DNA of 64,000 bases from Paragordius varius (lineage: Eukaryota; Nematomorpha): assembly GCA_964247055.1 (NCBI GenBank), contig OZ176050.1, positions 10,540,001-10,604,000 of the forward strand, read 5' to 3'. The notes under the pieces were generated by a model. The model did no database searches. It had not been told where the DNA came from and worked only from the letters and a program-made list of their open reading frames with translations. A program made the position numbers and the translations under genes. Every line of letters starts with the position of its first letter. Within the stretch, counting starts at the first letter, position 1. Below, piece after piece: positions 24,466 to 36,648 of the stretch.

Positions 24466-27400
24466 CATGTATATATTGTTTTTAAAACTATAATATGAGA
24501 TTTACTGCACACATAAAACATTATTTGATAATAGGATTATTATTTTAAAACTTTACCTTTTTTACTTATTAATTTTTTTATAATCCTTCCTGTCGGCGTT
24601 CCATTGTTTAATTAAATGATTAAATAGTAGGCGAATTTTTTTTTTGGAATCATATTTACTTTTTTTACTTCATTATTATTATTATAGATCGTCAACAACA
24701 AACTCTTCCACTAAAACTTCTCCAGTTACAAAAATTGGTTGTTCCAATACTCGATCGCGATTAAATTTGTCATTTTCTCCGCCTATATCTTCACCAAATT
24801 CTCTATCACAACCAACAAAAACAGGAAATCTTAGTAGTGGCAAAAACAAAAAAAATTGTACTGCAGGAGCAAATAAAACATCTCTTTTAACAAGAGCTAC
24901 TAAGAAAACGAGTTCAATACCTTCGCCTGCTTCTGGTTTTATGACATGTTCGCCGCTTTCTAATTCAACGCATTCACCATCATCCTCAGTCATCAGTTTA
25001 CGAAACAAACCGGTGCCACGAAGGCGCTCAGAAACGGTTCTAAATCACAAAATCGATTCAAAAACAGAACGATCAAGTCTAAAATCTCTAGCAAACGAGG
25101 ATGAATACGTAACTTTTGATCAAACGGAATACACTAGCATATTGAGTGAAATAACAGAGTTGAAATCCCAATTATTAGAGCTGCAACAATGTTTAATGCA
25201 AGAACAACAATGTCATTACAGCGATGAAATGATGGAAGAATTTAATGATGCGCCGAAATCTCCGCTTCTTAGTGACTCGCTTAATCGGATCAATAACATT
25301 AGTCAATCTTCATCTTATTTAGAGGTAAAATTATTCTATTTATACAGATATATATTAAAGACATTGGGTGGAGTGAATAAAAAAAAGGAAACACTCTTTC
25401 CTTAGCTTTTTTAAGAGATTCCTTAATTTGAAGTGAATAAAAAGCTAAGGAAACCCTAAAAAAATTAACATTAGATTTTTAAGGAAACACTTGTTTTCAA
25501 GTGAATAAAAAAATTTATTAAAGGAAACCCTACATATTTTTTAGGATGCTAAATACCATCCTTAAATATTTATAAATTTTATAACAATCGATAGTAGAGG
25601 ATCAAACAAGGCAATTAGAGCTAATATGGTTTTGATATTAGATTCGATAAGTTTAAATTTCAATTTTCAAAGCTATTTTTATATATTTTAGATTTTTCTA
25701 GTATATTTGGAATACAGTGTAGAAAATAAATGTTTGCTCAACGATCTTAGATAAAAAACAAAAAAACATATAAAATATGCATGAAAATCAATTATGTATG
25801 AAACAAATTCTACGATTTAATAATCAACCAATAAACTTTATGACAAAATACTTTTCCCTGATTTCGATTAAAGAAGAGGAAGTCGTGAGGCGACAAAAAC
25901 AAAAATTTTTTAAGATTTGCCGCAGATCCCGGGAATCAAATTTCTATTAAGCTAGTTTTTGGGGTAAACATTTTAACAAATATCATTTCTTATTGTATGC
26001 AAGCCTCAAAAAATTTAAGTCAATCAGTTTCTTATTGATTCTTGTCAAATGAAAATTTCTATAAAAACTTTTATTTTATCATAAAAAATGTATAAATAAA
26101 CTTTAATCTATTTATTATTTAATATCATAAAATTTAGATTGTCATAATAATTCAAAAATTCTTCCGATTCTGTGCGATCTTAAGAATTTAGGAAAATTTC
26201 CTCCGATTTGGTGCGATCTTTTATGACAACGTTTCTCTATTATTTAAATCATATTTTTTTGATTGAAGTTTTCATATCTATCGCTATATCTGATGTATCA
26301 CATAATAATTCTTAGTTTGTGTCAACAAATCATTTTGTAGATTTTTATAAGCTTCTTTTTTTGAATTACAATATATAGTACCATAGATTTGTTTAACTAT
26401 GGGATATCTAAATTATTAAATATTAAGTTACTTGCAAGAAGAAGTATCAATTTTTCTTTAGGTACATTTCTATCGGTTTTAGGCATGGTTTAAGGAAACT
26501 CGAGAGTTAATCAGATGTGTTTTTTATATGAATTATAAGGAAACCCTTTCTTTGAAAAAGTGAGCATAGGAAACACTTAAAGGGTTTCCTTTTTTTTATT
26601 CACTCCACCCATTTTCCTTCTGAGTTGTTTAAGCTTGAGTGTTTAAATATAGAGTAATTCAAAAAATATGCTTATTAAAAAATATTACCTATAATATTTA
26701 TGGTAACTGACCTCCCCAATACTATTTTAAATTGAAATGATATTTTGATATTATATATCAAACTCATCTTAAAGAAAACCAATCTAAATAATATAATATG
26801 TCCAACAATCATACACTCTTAAATTGCCCCCCCTATCCTTCGCGTAAACATAATGATCATACGTTCAATAAAATATAGAGTAAACTAAACATATTATTGT
26901 TGTTTCTGTGGATTTTTTAATATTTTTTTTATAATTTAATAGACCCATATAATCAATAATATGGCTGTTTATTGTACATTTATCATTCAACTTCCATTAA
27001 TTTTTTTTTGTGTTTACAGCTCATAGTTATTGAATTATCTGGAACTGTGGTGCATAATATAAAATAATTTTTAGCCAAGAGCAATAGATCTGTTTAATAT
27101 TAATTCCAGGAGTGGAAGTTGGTTTCGGTTCGCATATTTTGCAAATGGCGTTTTGTTTCATCAGATTGTTTTATGATCAAAAGATTATAATTTTGATCAA
27201 ATTTTTTTGATCTAATATTAATAATTAGTTGCAAAAACATAAGCAAAGTTATAACTTTTGTTTGGCCAATTTTACAGTATATATTTAATGATTCGAAAAA
27301 AATTAGAAAAGTATTAGTTTATATAATATTCCGATCCATGATTTGCACACTATATTTGGTATTTTTGGAAATAACTCTGCATAAAGTGCTTATTTATTTG

Positions 27401-28724
27401 GATATGATATATTATATATATATATATATATATATAAAATTTTGTTTTATTATTGATTAAAACGCCTCCTAAAAAAGATGTAAAAGGTCAGGTGCTAAAT
27501 AATTTTTAATAACATATACTTACTTAGGATTATCACAGCAGTAGTAAATCTGTATTAGTTTCGTAATTTAATCTCTCTTTAAAAACAGCTTCCTTCCACT
27601 ATCTTTAATAACGCTATTTGTATTGGATAAAATATCTAAAGGATTATGATTTTTATAAAAAACAAATGATAGCCTTAATTACTAATAGTAAACGTTTTAT
27701 TGTGATAAAAAGGGACCACATTTAATAGGCTGAACTGTATATTTTTTTTTATATTATATAATAATTTAGATTTCAGTACCTTTTATATATAACCCTATTT
27801 GGTTTAACTATATTTCCTAGGCAATTACATTTTATATTAAATTTTACACGTTACCAAAAATGGGGTATTTACTATAGCAACCAGAAATTAACTCGACCTT
27901 TTAATTTCCCGATATTTATACTACAGTGAGACTATACATTGGTAATTTTTCATTAAATATTGCCAGATAGCATATGCAACAAAGCATTACCATTGGTGAA
28001 TACCACAAAAGGCGTAAAGACTAACTTTAAGTTAAGAATATTTTTCCTTTTTGCTCGATATGCTATCTGGAAATAATGAATGAAAAATTATCAATGTATT
28101 TTATATATTGTTTTTCCCTAACAAAAATAGAACGATTACATACGCGATGATAATGGACTCTTGCATCAAACCATTCGACCTGACAGTGAAGATAACAGAC
28201 TCCCAGCTGTGGCGGCTGCTTCTTCTGATAGAACGACTTCCTTTGTTAATGGGAATTATCTTACAACGGCATCCTCGTACCAAGCCTTGACTATACCTTC
28301 TCTCTACGATAGTGGTTTGGATAATGATCAGGTTTGATAAACATTTTCATTTTTCGGGGTGTATGAAAAAAATATATTTTTGAAAAGATGTATACATGTA
28401 AGTATCACAGCGTGAATTAACATAACTATTATTTTCCCTTTCGTTGGTAAAAAGGTATATATATAGAAAATGGAAAATTACAAATTTTTTGAAATTATTA
28501 TTTAGAAACAATTACCATTCATTTTGTAAAAAATTATATATACTCTTTGGATTTGTGTTAATGGATCAATGAAGCGTTTACCTGTTCAGGGTTGACGATA
28601 ATATTAAAACCTTATAGGTTTTTCTGTTTCACACATTATAAGAATTCTAACATAAAAAACTCATCCACTACACTAGTGAATTAGCTATCATTAATATTTT
28701 TTATTAGTAAATATTTCTCAAATA

Positions 28725-28761
<37 letters not shown>

Positions 28762-29722
28762 ATTTAGTCAAACGTTACCATTTCGACACAACCGACATCT
28801 GATCAACAACCAATCTATCTGGATGCTTGTTCCCAAACCGATTCGGTATTTAAAATAATTTGAAACTTATATATAATCGGACCTTTAAATATTTTTTTTA
28901 CATAAATAATAACAATATTTTCGACAAACATTATCAATTGATCCTTATATAATATTAATTCCCTTTGTTACTAATTAGCTGTTTTTCTTTTGATTTTTTG
29001 TTGCTTTATATATTCACAATTTACTTTTTTAGATTTATGAAATTACACCACTTTTTCATAAAGCGCTGTGCTTAGATGTTCCTGTATGCGAAATTAAACA
29101 GTCATGTCTGGCTCAATCGAACGATGCGCAAGAAAATTGTAACTTAGGCAATTATGATTCATCTACATATGAAATTAGGTTAGTATAAGAAATGGATTTT
29201 TATTACTATTTTTTCATTTTATTATCATGATAATAAATAAATAAAAAATAAATTAGTTTAATTAATGATCGATTGATTAATTTTATTGCATATCTAATAA
29301 CGTAACCTTTATTTATTCCTTAGTTTTATACTAATTAACCTTATTACTCACATGTAAAGTGTCTCTTGTTTTTATATATTTTTTGCTGGTAATAAATATA
29401 TATTTAATTGGATGTTTTCCATCATATGTGATACTATATATTCAAAATTTGTATTTATTCTATCTCATAAATTTATATGGTTAAAATACACTATTTAAAA
29501 TATAACACTTAAATATTTTTTATATTTTTTTTCATGCCGCTCCACCCAGATTAGACCGTATGAATTATAGTTATTAATATATTTTATAAAAAAAATTTCT
29601 GAAAATTAAATTGATATATATTTGCCCTTTTTAGAAAAGGTCCGATAGAACAATCAAAACGAAGACCCTTGCTTTCTGATAATACATTTCAACATCACCA
29701 AATGCTTACGACGCCAATGTAA
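20740..29722 (+). CDS. Serine-rich coiled-coil protein with SxIP motifs (six exons, 525 aa)
   Basis: Exons: 20740-21167, 24688-25324, 28131-28331, 28768-28845, 29033-29178, 29635-29722. Junction phases (2,0,0,0,2) all agree and the sum, 1578 nt, ends in TAA. Start ATG 20740 has no obvious upstream exon. Residues 1-280 are basic and rich in Ser/Pro/Lys/Thr, probably disordered. They contain three S-x-I-P motifs (SKIP 12-15, SSIP 53-56, SSIP 218-221), the known EB1-binding signature of microtubule plus-end trackers. A coiled coil follows (TEYTSILSEITELKSQLLEL), then an acidic and Ser-rich tail with SDRTTSFVNG. The layout (Ser-rich, PRRRSE, one short coiled coil) is reminiscent of CCSER-type proteins, but I cannot prove homology. 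Introns carry several TIR elements. Expressed function unknown; microtubule association is inference. Confidence 0.75.
22588..22697. mobile_element. 110-bp hairpin element
   Basis: The left arm 'caacattttttcaaccaaac' is matched in reverse by 'gtttggttgaaaaaatgttt' at the right. The inner parts 'aacgcaacatttttt' and 'aaaatgttgcgtt' also pair. It is almost wholly palindromic, typical of a small MITE, with no coding potential. Confidence 0.6.
22901..23449 (+). mobile_element. MITE family B, copy 2 (full length, 549 bp)
   Basis: The left end is CTTCGATTTAAATTGGGGTA; the right end is its inverted form (CCCCAATTTAAATCGAAG), giving a terminal repeat of about 33 bp with few mismatches. Interior landmarks are 'ctacttcgacgccattttta' and 'tttgcaaaatatcg'. 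There is no open frame. It is the best copy for defining the family. Confidence 0.8.
23450..23503. repeat. Palindromic spacer joining two MITE B copies
   Basis: It contains GTGTTGTATCCAAG..TTAATACAACAC, a short hairpin. The same kind of palindrome follows copy 4 at about 40245-40270 ('gaatgtgttg', then 'aacacattc'), so it belongs to the element's outer end rather than to the host. Confidence 0.5.
23504..23895 (-). mobile_element. MITE family B, copy 3 (reverse, internally deleted)
   Basis: It starts 'cttcgattcaattgggggt' and ends 'accctattttgaatcgaag'. It lies tail to tail with copy 2 and lacks the 'ttcgacgcc' interior. Confidence 0.65.
24414..24478. repeat. TA microsatellite
   Basis: An interrupted (TA)n run of about 60 bp, 210 bp before exon 2 of the SxIP gene. 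Confidence 0.85.
25366..26610. mobile_element. 1.25-kb TIR element with subterminal repeats, 41 bp past an exon
   Basis: The ends are GGGTGGAGTGAATAAAAAAA followed by AGGAAAC, repeated inverted at 26565-26610. ATT is present on both outer sides (25363-25365 and 26611-26613), a possible 3-bp target duplication. Inside each end the word 'gtgaataaa..aaggaaaccct' recurs several times, typical of transposase-binding subterminal repeats. No transposase frame is seen, so it is non-autonomous. It begins 41 bp after the splice donor of exon 2 of the SxIP gene. Confidence 0.75.
27935..28098. mobile_element. 164-bp MITE with 41-bp inverted ends, just before an exon
   Basis: TACATTGGTAATTTTTCATT..CCAGATAGCATAT at 27935-27975 is inverted at 28058-28098 with few mismatches. 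It stands 32 bp upstream of exon 3 of the SxIP gene, so it borders or includes the branch-point region. Confidence 0.75.
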
Positions 29723-31630
29723 TATGAAACAGATATAAATATTTATAGAATTTAATCGATAGTACATTTCCCATATATTTATCTAATTTTCTTCTATTGT
29801 TATCCGAATTGGATTTGGCTTTAATGAAAAAAATGTGTCTAGTCTATACAATATATTTATAAACGGTAAAGTTTTTATATTCAATAGAAAATATGTCGAA
29901 TTTTAAAATATAAAAACTATCATGATTGTGCTAACTTCTCAAACTTCCACAAAATATTTAATGTTTTTTTAAACACTCTCAAATATGACAAATTTATTTA
30001 TGATTTTGCATATAATTCAAAGCAACGCATATTAAACCCAATTTTGTCAGTGTGTTTTATTTATTAATTAGATTAATAGCCAATAAAGATATACTATATT
30101 TGATTTCAAATACAAGAACAGTTGTTTAATAAATTAAATTGTTTCAAATTATAGGTATAGATCATTGGCTTTAAATTTTTCATCTTTGAGTCCGGTTTAG
30201 ATCGATTTAAAAGCGCTTGTTTTACAACGATTATGAAACTTAAGTTAAATTAAGTTTTGCTTTTAATTAGGATATAAATCGTAGCGGATAAAGTTGAAAA
30301 ACCTAATTTGATACATGGAAATTTTTTAATTATAAAATTTTTGATCCATGTATTTTGTGTTGAAATTCCTTAAAATTATAGGACAAACGCAAATTCTTAA
30401 ATTCACAATGAAACATTAATAATAGCTTAAAATTTGCAGAACAATAAAACCTATCTTTTATTTAAATAATTTATTTGAGACTAAGTTCGGCACTTTTTGA
30501 TGCGGGCGGCTTTAGGACACGGGAAAATTTTAGCCCTACAATTTTATTCGAGGTAATTTAAATAAAATTATATTTCAATAATAATGCATTAAAGATAATT
30601 ACTTTTGATATCGAGGGTTAACAAGTTGTTTCTATAAATACAAGTCCCCTGTCCGTCCTAAAAATTATTGTCACAGCATTTCTGATTTGTATTCAACGAA
30701 CACGCCCATTATTTAGCGCTGCTCAATTGTGTTTTAAGAATACTTTTCCAATAATTGAGTAGTACTGTATGCATCAACACACTAGAGGTCACGATAATTA
30801 CAAAACTTTTTAAAAAACGATCCGGCTTAAGAATAGTATCGTTCGAGAATTGGGATATAGAAAATTGTTTGCGACTAAATCTTACCTCAATCTATATTGT
30901 AAAAAAATACTGATAAATAAAAAGTTTGGGATGCCATCATTTAAATTTATTTTAAATGTGGAAATGCTGTGTAAAACCTTAAGACCTAACGAAAATTGCT
31001 AAATTTTTTAAAAATAATATAAGAATTTTTTCGCAAATTTCGTAAAAATTCACATAATAATTTTATCCAACCATTGTTTTGTATAAATAAATTTATATCT
31101 ATTAGCAAATTAATTTAATATGGCGGGGTCAATTTCTCCGATTCGCAAAGCTCAACTGAAATAAATTAATTTAACATATAGGTCGCTAAATCTACGTTTT
31201 TTTTCAATTTAAATTACGATAGTTGATATTTATTTAAATGTCCATATACACGATTTTTAGATTGTATTATTTACCAATATATTTTTGTACAAAAGGTTCT
31301 CGATTAAAGGCTCCTTCGTTTTATTTTTCTATAAATCATCTTTCTCCTTTCATCATCCTTTGTTTGATAACTTTACCACACATATATTTAATTGGTGTGT
31401 ACGGCTCTTATTCATTAATATGTGTGCCACATCTCTTAATGTATTAAGTCATTAAAAATGTAAACTTTTTGTCAAATTGTAAAATGTATAACGCTTGGAC
31501 GTGTTTTTGCAAATAATATTAAAAAGGTTTTTTGGAGTCTTGATGGATATTAAAAATACCAACGAAATAGGATGTGTTAGTAATTGTTTGGCTTGAAATG
31601 GGGAATATTTTATGGATAGCTGTCACACTG
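29723..31630. other. Intergenic stretch between SxIP and glycosyltransferase-like genes
   Basis: 1.9 kb of AT-rich DNA. No recognisable repeat family and no coding frame with homology. The 69-codon frame at 31238-31447 has no splice or homology support. Confidence 0.5.
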
Positions 31631-34477
31631 ATGAAAAACCTTTCCCGGGTTTTCAGGTATACGGTTTTTTATTTTTTTCAGAAAACGTTGTTGTAATTGT
31701 GGATTCAATTCTTTATCATGCTTAACCATTCTTACAATCATGACCATATTTGGCATTTACTATTACAAATCTCCCTTATATATGTATTTGGAAGAATTGG
31801 AGGTAATTTTACATTGCAGTGCTCTTTAGGAGTATTTGACCAGTAGCATACTTTGAAGTTTAAACCATCATATTTAAGCATTTTTTTCTTTTATAGCACA
31901 AGTAACGTTTGCGTACCGAATGTATTCATAAGTTCTTACCGTTTTAGCTAAGAGAAGACTAATGAAAAGTACGCAGACGATAAATATAATAATGCACACC
32001 CCATTTCGTTCGTCTAACATTAAATTACAAACACGCACATTTTGAGTCCGTCACAAATTAGCGTCCTACTTTATTCGCTAATCAGGTCAAATTTCGTACA
32101 TGAAAAAATTTGCGGCACACATTGTGAAAAAGCTTTTGAAAGCTATCATTTATCGATTAACACATGTAAAAAATGGTTTCAAATAAAAGTTAGGATTTCA
32201 TTGGAAAGAGTGTGGTCGCTCTGGTGAACAACATAACTGCAAAGACGAACAAATCCAAGAGTAATTAAATGATGTAACAACTATAACTCAACGGAAATTC
32301 ACAGAAGCATTACATGTATTACGAAAATCGATAAAGAGATGTCTAGTAGTGATGAAGAGACCAATAAATACAATAGATTGGTCACAATTTGAATGAACGC
32401 GAATACAAAAAACCCCTAAGTGACTTGGGAAATCCAGATTTGACGTCATGAAAAAAAATTATTTTCCATTGTAGGACGGCGGCCAACGCGTTCCATCTAC
32501 AATAAGGCTAAATCGAAGCAAGAAACCAGTGCTCTGTGTCTGACGATACTAAAGCGGTATCAAATTTTGAGGTTCTGCTATATTGTTAATGCACAACACT
32601 ATCGCTAACAATATCTAATTAAACCATGCATTAATCAAAATACAATTAGAATAAGCCAGAAAACAGAGCAAAGTATTGCGAGATGACAATGCTACGTTTC
32701 ACACGGCAAAAAAGACACCATAAAATCCCGATTCCGCTGAAATTTTCTCGCCTGGCCATTTAATTAACAGCTTCATACCAATGGGGCATTTTTCCCAGAG
32801 CAGCAATTCAATAACGTTGGAAAATGGCCTGATATTTCTGCATAAGTCAATCAATTTTTATGGCACGACATTCACATACTATATTAAAGATGGGCAAAAT
32901 GTGTAGAAGCCGATGGACAATAATATTTAAATAAAATAAATAATTGATCTCCTTTCATACATTTTTTACTTAAAAACCGGTAAAAACTTATGAGCACACC
33001 TGGATAGTGAGTGTTGACTCTTTACGTTTCTCATTTATGCCTATTAGAAATAAAATATTTTAAAGACTATATCATCTTATCTATTAGCTTGAAGAATCCA
33101 ATACTAATCTCGTTTCCGAAGAAGATATAAAAGATATGATATCCATATGGGTCAATAATAAGCTAGATCATTCAAATTGTGATACAGCTCCTTGGGATTT
33201 TTCATCTTGGGTCATAACTACAAATTTTGAACTATTGAATGAGTTAGTTGATCACAAAAATGATACTTTAATTTCCACGGAATTTCAATACTCGGCCTTA
33301 AAAAACAGACTTAAGACCATGATTCAAGGTTTTTATGAAGTAGATACAACAATGCAATCGTCCAACATTAAAAGAAATATAATAATTATTGAATCTTTAA
33401 AATTTGACAAGTTAAATATGTTAGATAAGCGGGAGAATAAAGAAGAAATGGGGATGGAATTAAATGCATATCTGTATGATATTTGCTCACAAATGTAGGT
33501 ATTTTTTTTAGCACTTAATACTGAGATCGCAGACTCGGAACTAGCTTTTTTTACAAAAAACGGTTCCGAAAAGCTTCAATGTTCAAAAACATTGTCAAGC
33601 CTATTTTTTATTTTGGTTAAGGATTTATTTAAAATATAATTTAACTATAATTTTTAAATTATTTAATAATTGAGCACACAATATCTTTTTGTTTTATATT
33701 ATTTGGGGTATTTGCAATTAAAGAAATTAGTTAAAAAAATTAAACTTATAAATTAATTTAAAACAGAACCTCAACAAGAAATAAAATATTTTTCCAGATA
33801 AAGGAAATCCAAAGGAAATTTTTTTAAAAAATTCTTTGGTTCCGCATTATGGAACCGAAACTAGAGAAAAAAAATTGCTTTAAAAGCGAAAAACGGTCCG
33901 GTCTTGCTTATACCCATTACACATTATAGGATTGTCATTAAAACTTACTATTTATCCTAAAATTAATTTTATTTTAATTGTTTTTTTTTTCTTTTTTTAA
34001 ATTTTCATTTTACACCAATTTAATAATTTTTATTATATATGGAATCATTCAGCAAAAATTATATAATATAGTGTTAGAAGTAATAATTATTATTTTCCGC
34101 CATAAATGTTAAACTTAATGTTAATATTCACAAAACTAAGTGGTATCTACATTTACAACTTTTGTTCCTTTACCAATATTATGTTACTTAGCTTTCCAAA
34201 TCACTGTATCTATTTTTCCGAATCAATCTATGAATCATTGCCTCTTAAACTCTTTCAAGCAGGCTTGACGCATGAGAAAAAGATGGAAGAGTCAGTTATG
34301 ATTTTTGTAGGAAAGATTATGGCAATTCAAGTTAATTCGATTAATAATTTATCAATAATTGAATATCAAGATTTTTCAATATTCTTATCATAAGTTAGGT
34401 GCCATGAAAATGGATACTATTGCATCAAGACATGCGCCTTTATTATCCAGGCATAAAACAGGTATGCACGTATATAT

Positions 34478-34511
<34 letters not shown>

Positions 34512-36526
34512 ATTTTTAGAGAATTTTTAGGTTTTACTATTTAGGGTAAAAAATTTTTTTACCTAATGTCTAATTTAGTAGAAAGAGTAAATCTATATTG
34601 AATGTAGAAATCACAGGATTGAATTTTGATCAAGCGTTTTAAACGTAAAAATATTTGTATCTAAAATCTAATTTGCTAGGTAAAAGGGAATCCAAGAAAA
34701 ATCGATTTCAATTATTTTAAAAGGATTTTGGAGTTAAAAACTTGTTTTCAACCAATAATATATGTTGCACTTACAGATATAACCATAAAATTACTGATCA
34801 GATAAAATATATAAAAAATGATATAATTAAAAAAATTTAACCAATTTTTTTATGTTTAGAATTGGAATTTTTGATGACACAAATGGATCTAACGTTTATA
34901 ACCGAATTTGTCAATAGTGGTGTAAGGGATAAACTGAACATATTTCCATCATTAAAGGATTTGTACGAAACTTTAACACAAAAATGCTCAGAGAATCAAT
35001 TCAATCATGAAATAGCTTTTGATACTGCATACACGCTCAGATGCTTAAATGATGAGTTTAATCTGAACGATTCAAATAATGTAATAATTTCTGTTATAAG
35101 GAATATTTTGGACGATTTTTACCAGGCATTCATGGAACGTCAGATATTAATTCCAAAATGTTTCCACAACAGTAGGCATATCGAAATTATTCACAATCTT
35201 AGTCCCTTATTAAATTATGAATCCAACCAGGAAGCATGGGCCAAAAATGTGGGAAAAAACAATCTACCGAAAATTCAAAATTTATCTCTCAGTGTGCAAA
35301 CTTGTCCTTTAATTAATCTTATTACAAATAGTACAACGAGGGAGCAAATGAATAAAACTCTTTTATTAATAACATTTAATTATGCTTACTATGATTTGAT
35401 CCCGTATTTATTAGCCATACACAGTTCCCTATTTCCATATATAACTTTTTGTGGTCCACAAATTGATGATTCCATTGCTACAATGCCTCCAGAGAGGAGA
35501 ATTGAGATTTCAAAGATGACTAATATAAATTTCATTCCTATCGCGTCAAATATGAAAGGATTTTACCTATATGAATGCGTAATATTAGCAATCGCAAAAT
35601 ACCAATATAATAATGATATCGAAGGCATTTTGTATATAAGTGATGATATATTACTTAATGTGGCAACTCTAAATAACTTTGATTTTTCACGAATGGCCTA
35701 TCTCAATTTTGAGGCTGGGACCAAATCTTCTCTGAAAACGAATCAAATTGGGAATGCCAATAACAATCGAATGGCTGATGTTATAAATATGTCAGGATGT
35801 TATCGCAATAATAATAATAATTTAAGTATATTAAATTCGATTGATACTGTTTTGAGTATGAAGCAACATTTAAATAATATGACTACTGTTAACTTAAATA
35901 CATTAAACGGGACCCAAAGTTATAAAACATTTTTGGATGATGGCATCATATGCGATCGAAAGCTCTTAAACTTTGAAAAACGTTTACTGCAAAACAAACA
36001 ACGCCTTTTAACAGTTATGGGACAAATGAAATTCTTACTTTATATCATGCAAAAAACTAAAAGTATATATATCTATCCTGCTTCCTCTCAAGTCATTTCC
36101 AAGGCTTATGCTAGTCTATTAAATCGCACTCAAGGAGATGGTCGAGTTTATTATGGAGAATCTGATATTTTTTATATTCCTAAAAGAGTTTTTGCCCAAG
36201 CCTTACCATTACTAAATTTGTTTCGACATTATCATGTGATGTTGGAAATCGCCGTACCCACCATTTTAAACTCCATTGATTTTGATAGTGCTAATGAATC
36301 TCCTTACCCCATCACTTATGTTAAATACAATCATTATTGGAATGATAAACGGTCCCAAATTCTAACTTTAATAGATAATTTACGCAAATCTCTATATGTT
36401 CACCCTGTTAAACTCCGTGAAATTGTTAATTCGCAATCGAACGAACTGAGTGTCGATATTTTATGTCACATACTTTTGCAAATGAATAATAATGAACTGC
36501 TAAATAATAAATACCAAAGCAATTAG
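31631..36526 (+). CDS. Type II membrane protein, putative Golgi glycosyltransferase-like (six exons, 800 aa)
   Basis: Exons: 31631-31656, 31682-31802, 33088-33494, 34192-34306, 34395-34461, 34860-36526. Phases agree (2,0,2,0,1) and 2403 nt end in TAA. An alternative acceptor at 34371 adds eight residues. The N-terminus MKNLSRVFRKRCCNCGFN is basic and cytosolic, followed by one membrane segment (residues 20-37) and no cleavable signal: a type II topology. The large last exon carries LLLITFNYAYYDLIPYLLAI, then FYLYECVILAIAKYQ and ILYISDDILLNV, with a paired Asp (about 507-508) like the metal-binding D-x-D/DD of nucleotide-sugar transferases. Later come YYGESDIFYIPKRVF and MLEIAVPTIL. I recall similar unnamed animal proteins but cannot name the family. 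Enzyme activity is inference. AATAAA is at 36587. Confidence 0.65.
31657..31681 (+). other. 25-nt intron in the glycosyltransferase-like gene
   Basis: GTATACGG...TTTTTTTCAG, 25 bases. Removing it joins MKNLSRVFR to KRCCNCGFNSLSCLTILTIM in one frame, supplying a start codon to the signal anchor. Without removal the frame hits a stop. There is no protein homology at this spot, so support is from frame and topology only. Confidence 0.65.
32030..33008 (+). mobile_element. Decayed mariner transposon (copy 3), in an intron
   Basis: An open frame at 32042-32227 contains HCEKAFESYHLSINTCKKWF, colinear with the mariner helix-turn-helix in copy 2. The right end at about 32969-33007 ('aaaaaccggtaaaaactt', 'atgagcacacctgga') is the clearest terminal repeat of the family. 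The catalytic part is unreadable. It lies in intron 2 of the glycosyltransferase-like gene. Confidence 0.65.
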
Positions 36527-36586
36527 AATTATATGTAAATGATGTGTAGGAAAAATTTGATTTAATTTAACTCGTCCCATAACATA

Positions 36587-36592
36587 AATAAA
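36587..36592 (+). promoter_or_regulatory. Polyadenylation signal AATAAA
   Basis: It lies 60 nt after the stop of the glycosyltransferase-like gene and 57 nt before the Helitron 5' end. Confidence 0.5.
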
Positions 36593-36648
36593 ACATGGTA
36601 TCAAGCATAGGATAAATTATTAATTTATAAGGAATGTATGGTGTATAA

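Larger units (their letters stand above)
21168..24687 (+). other. Intron 1 of the SxIP gene, filled with small transposons
   Basis: The donor is GTATATTT and the acceptor ATTATTATAG; the phase-2 join makes Arg. Its 3.5 kb hold a hairpin element at 22588-22697, two convergent MITE family B copies at 22901-23895 and a (TA)n tract at about 24414-24478. Confidence 0.7.

Noticed and set aside
24682-25008. 108-codon frame on the minus strand
   Set aside because: Antisense shadow of exon 2 of the SxIP gene.
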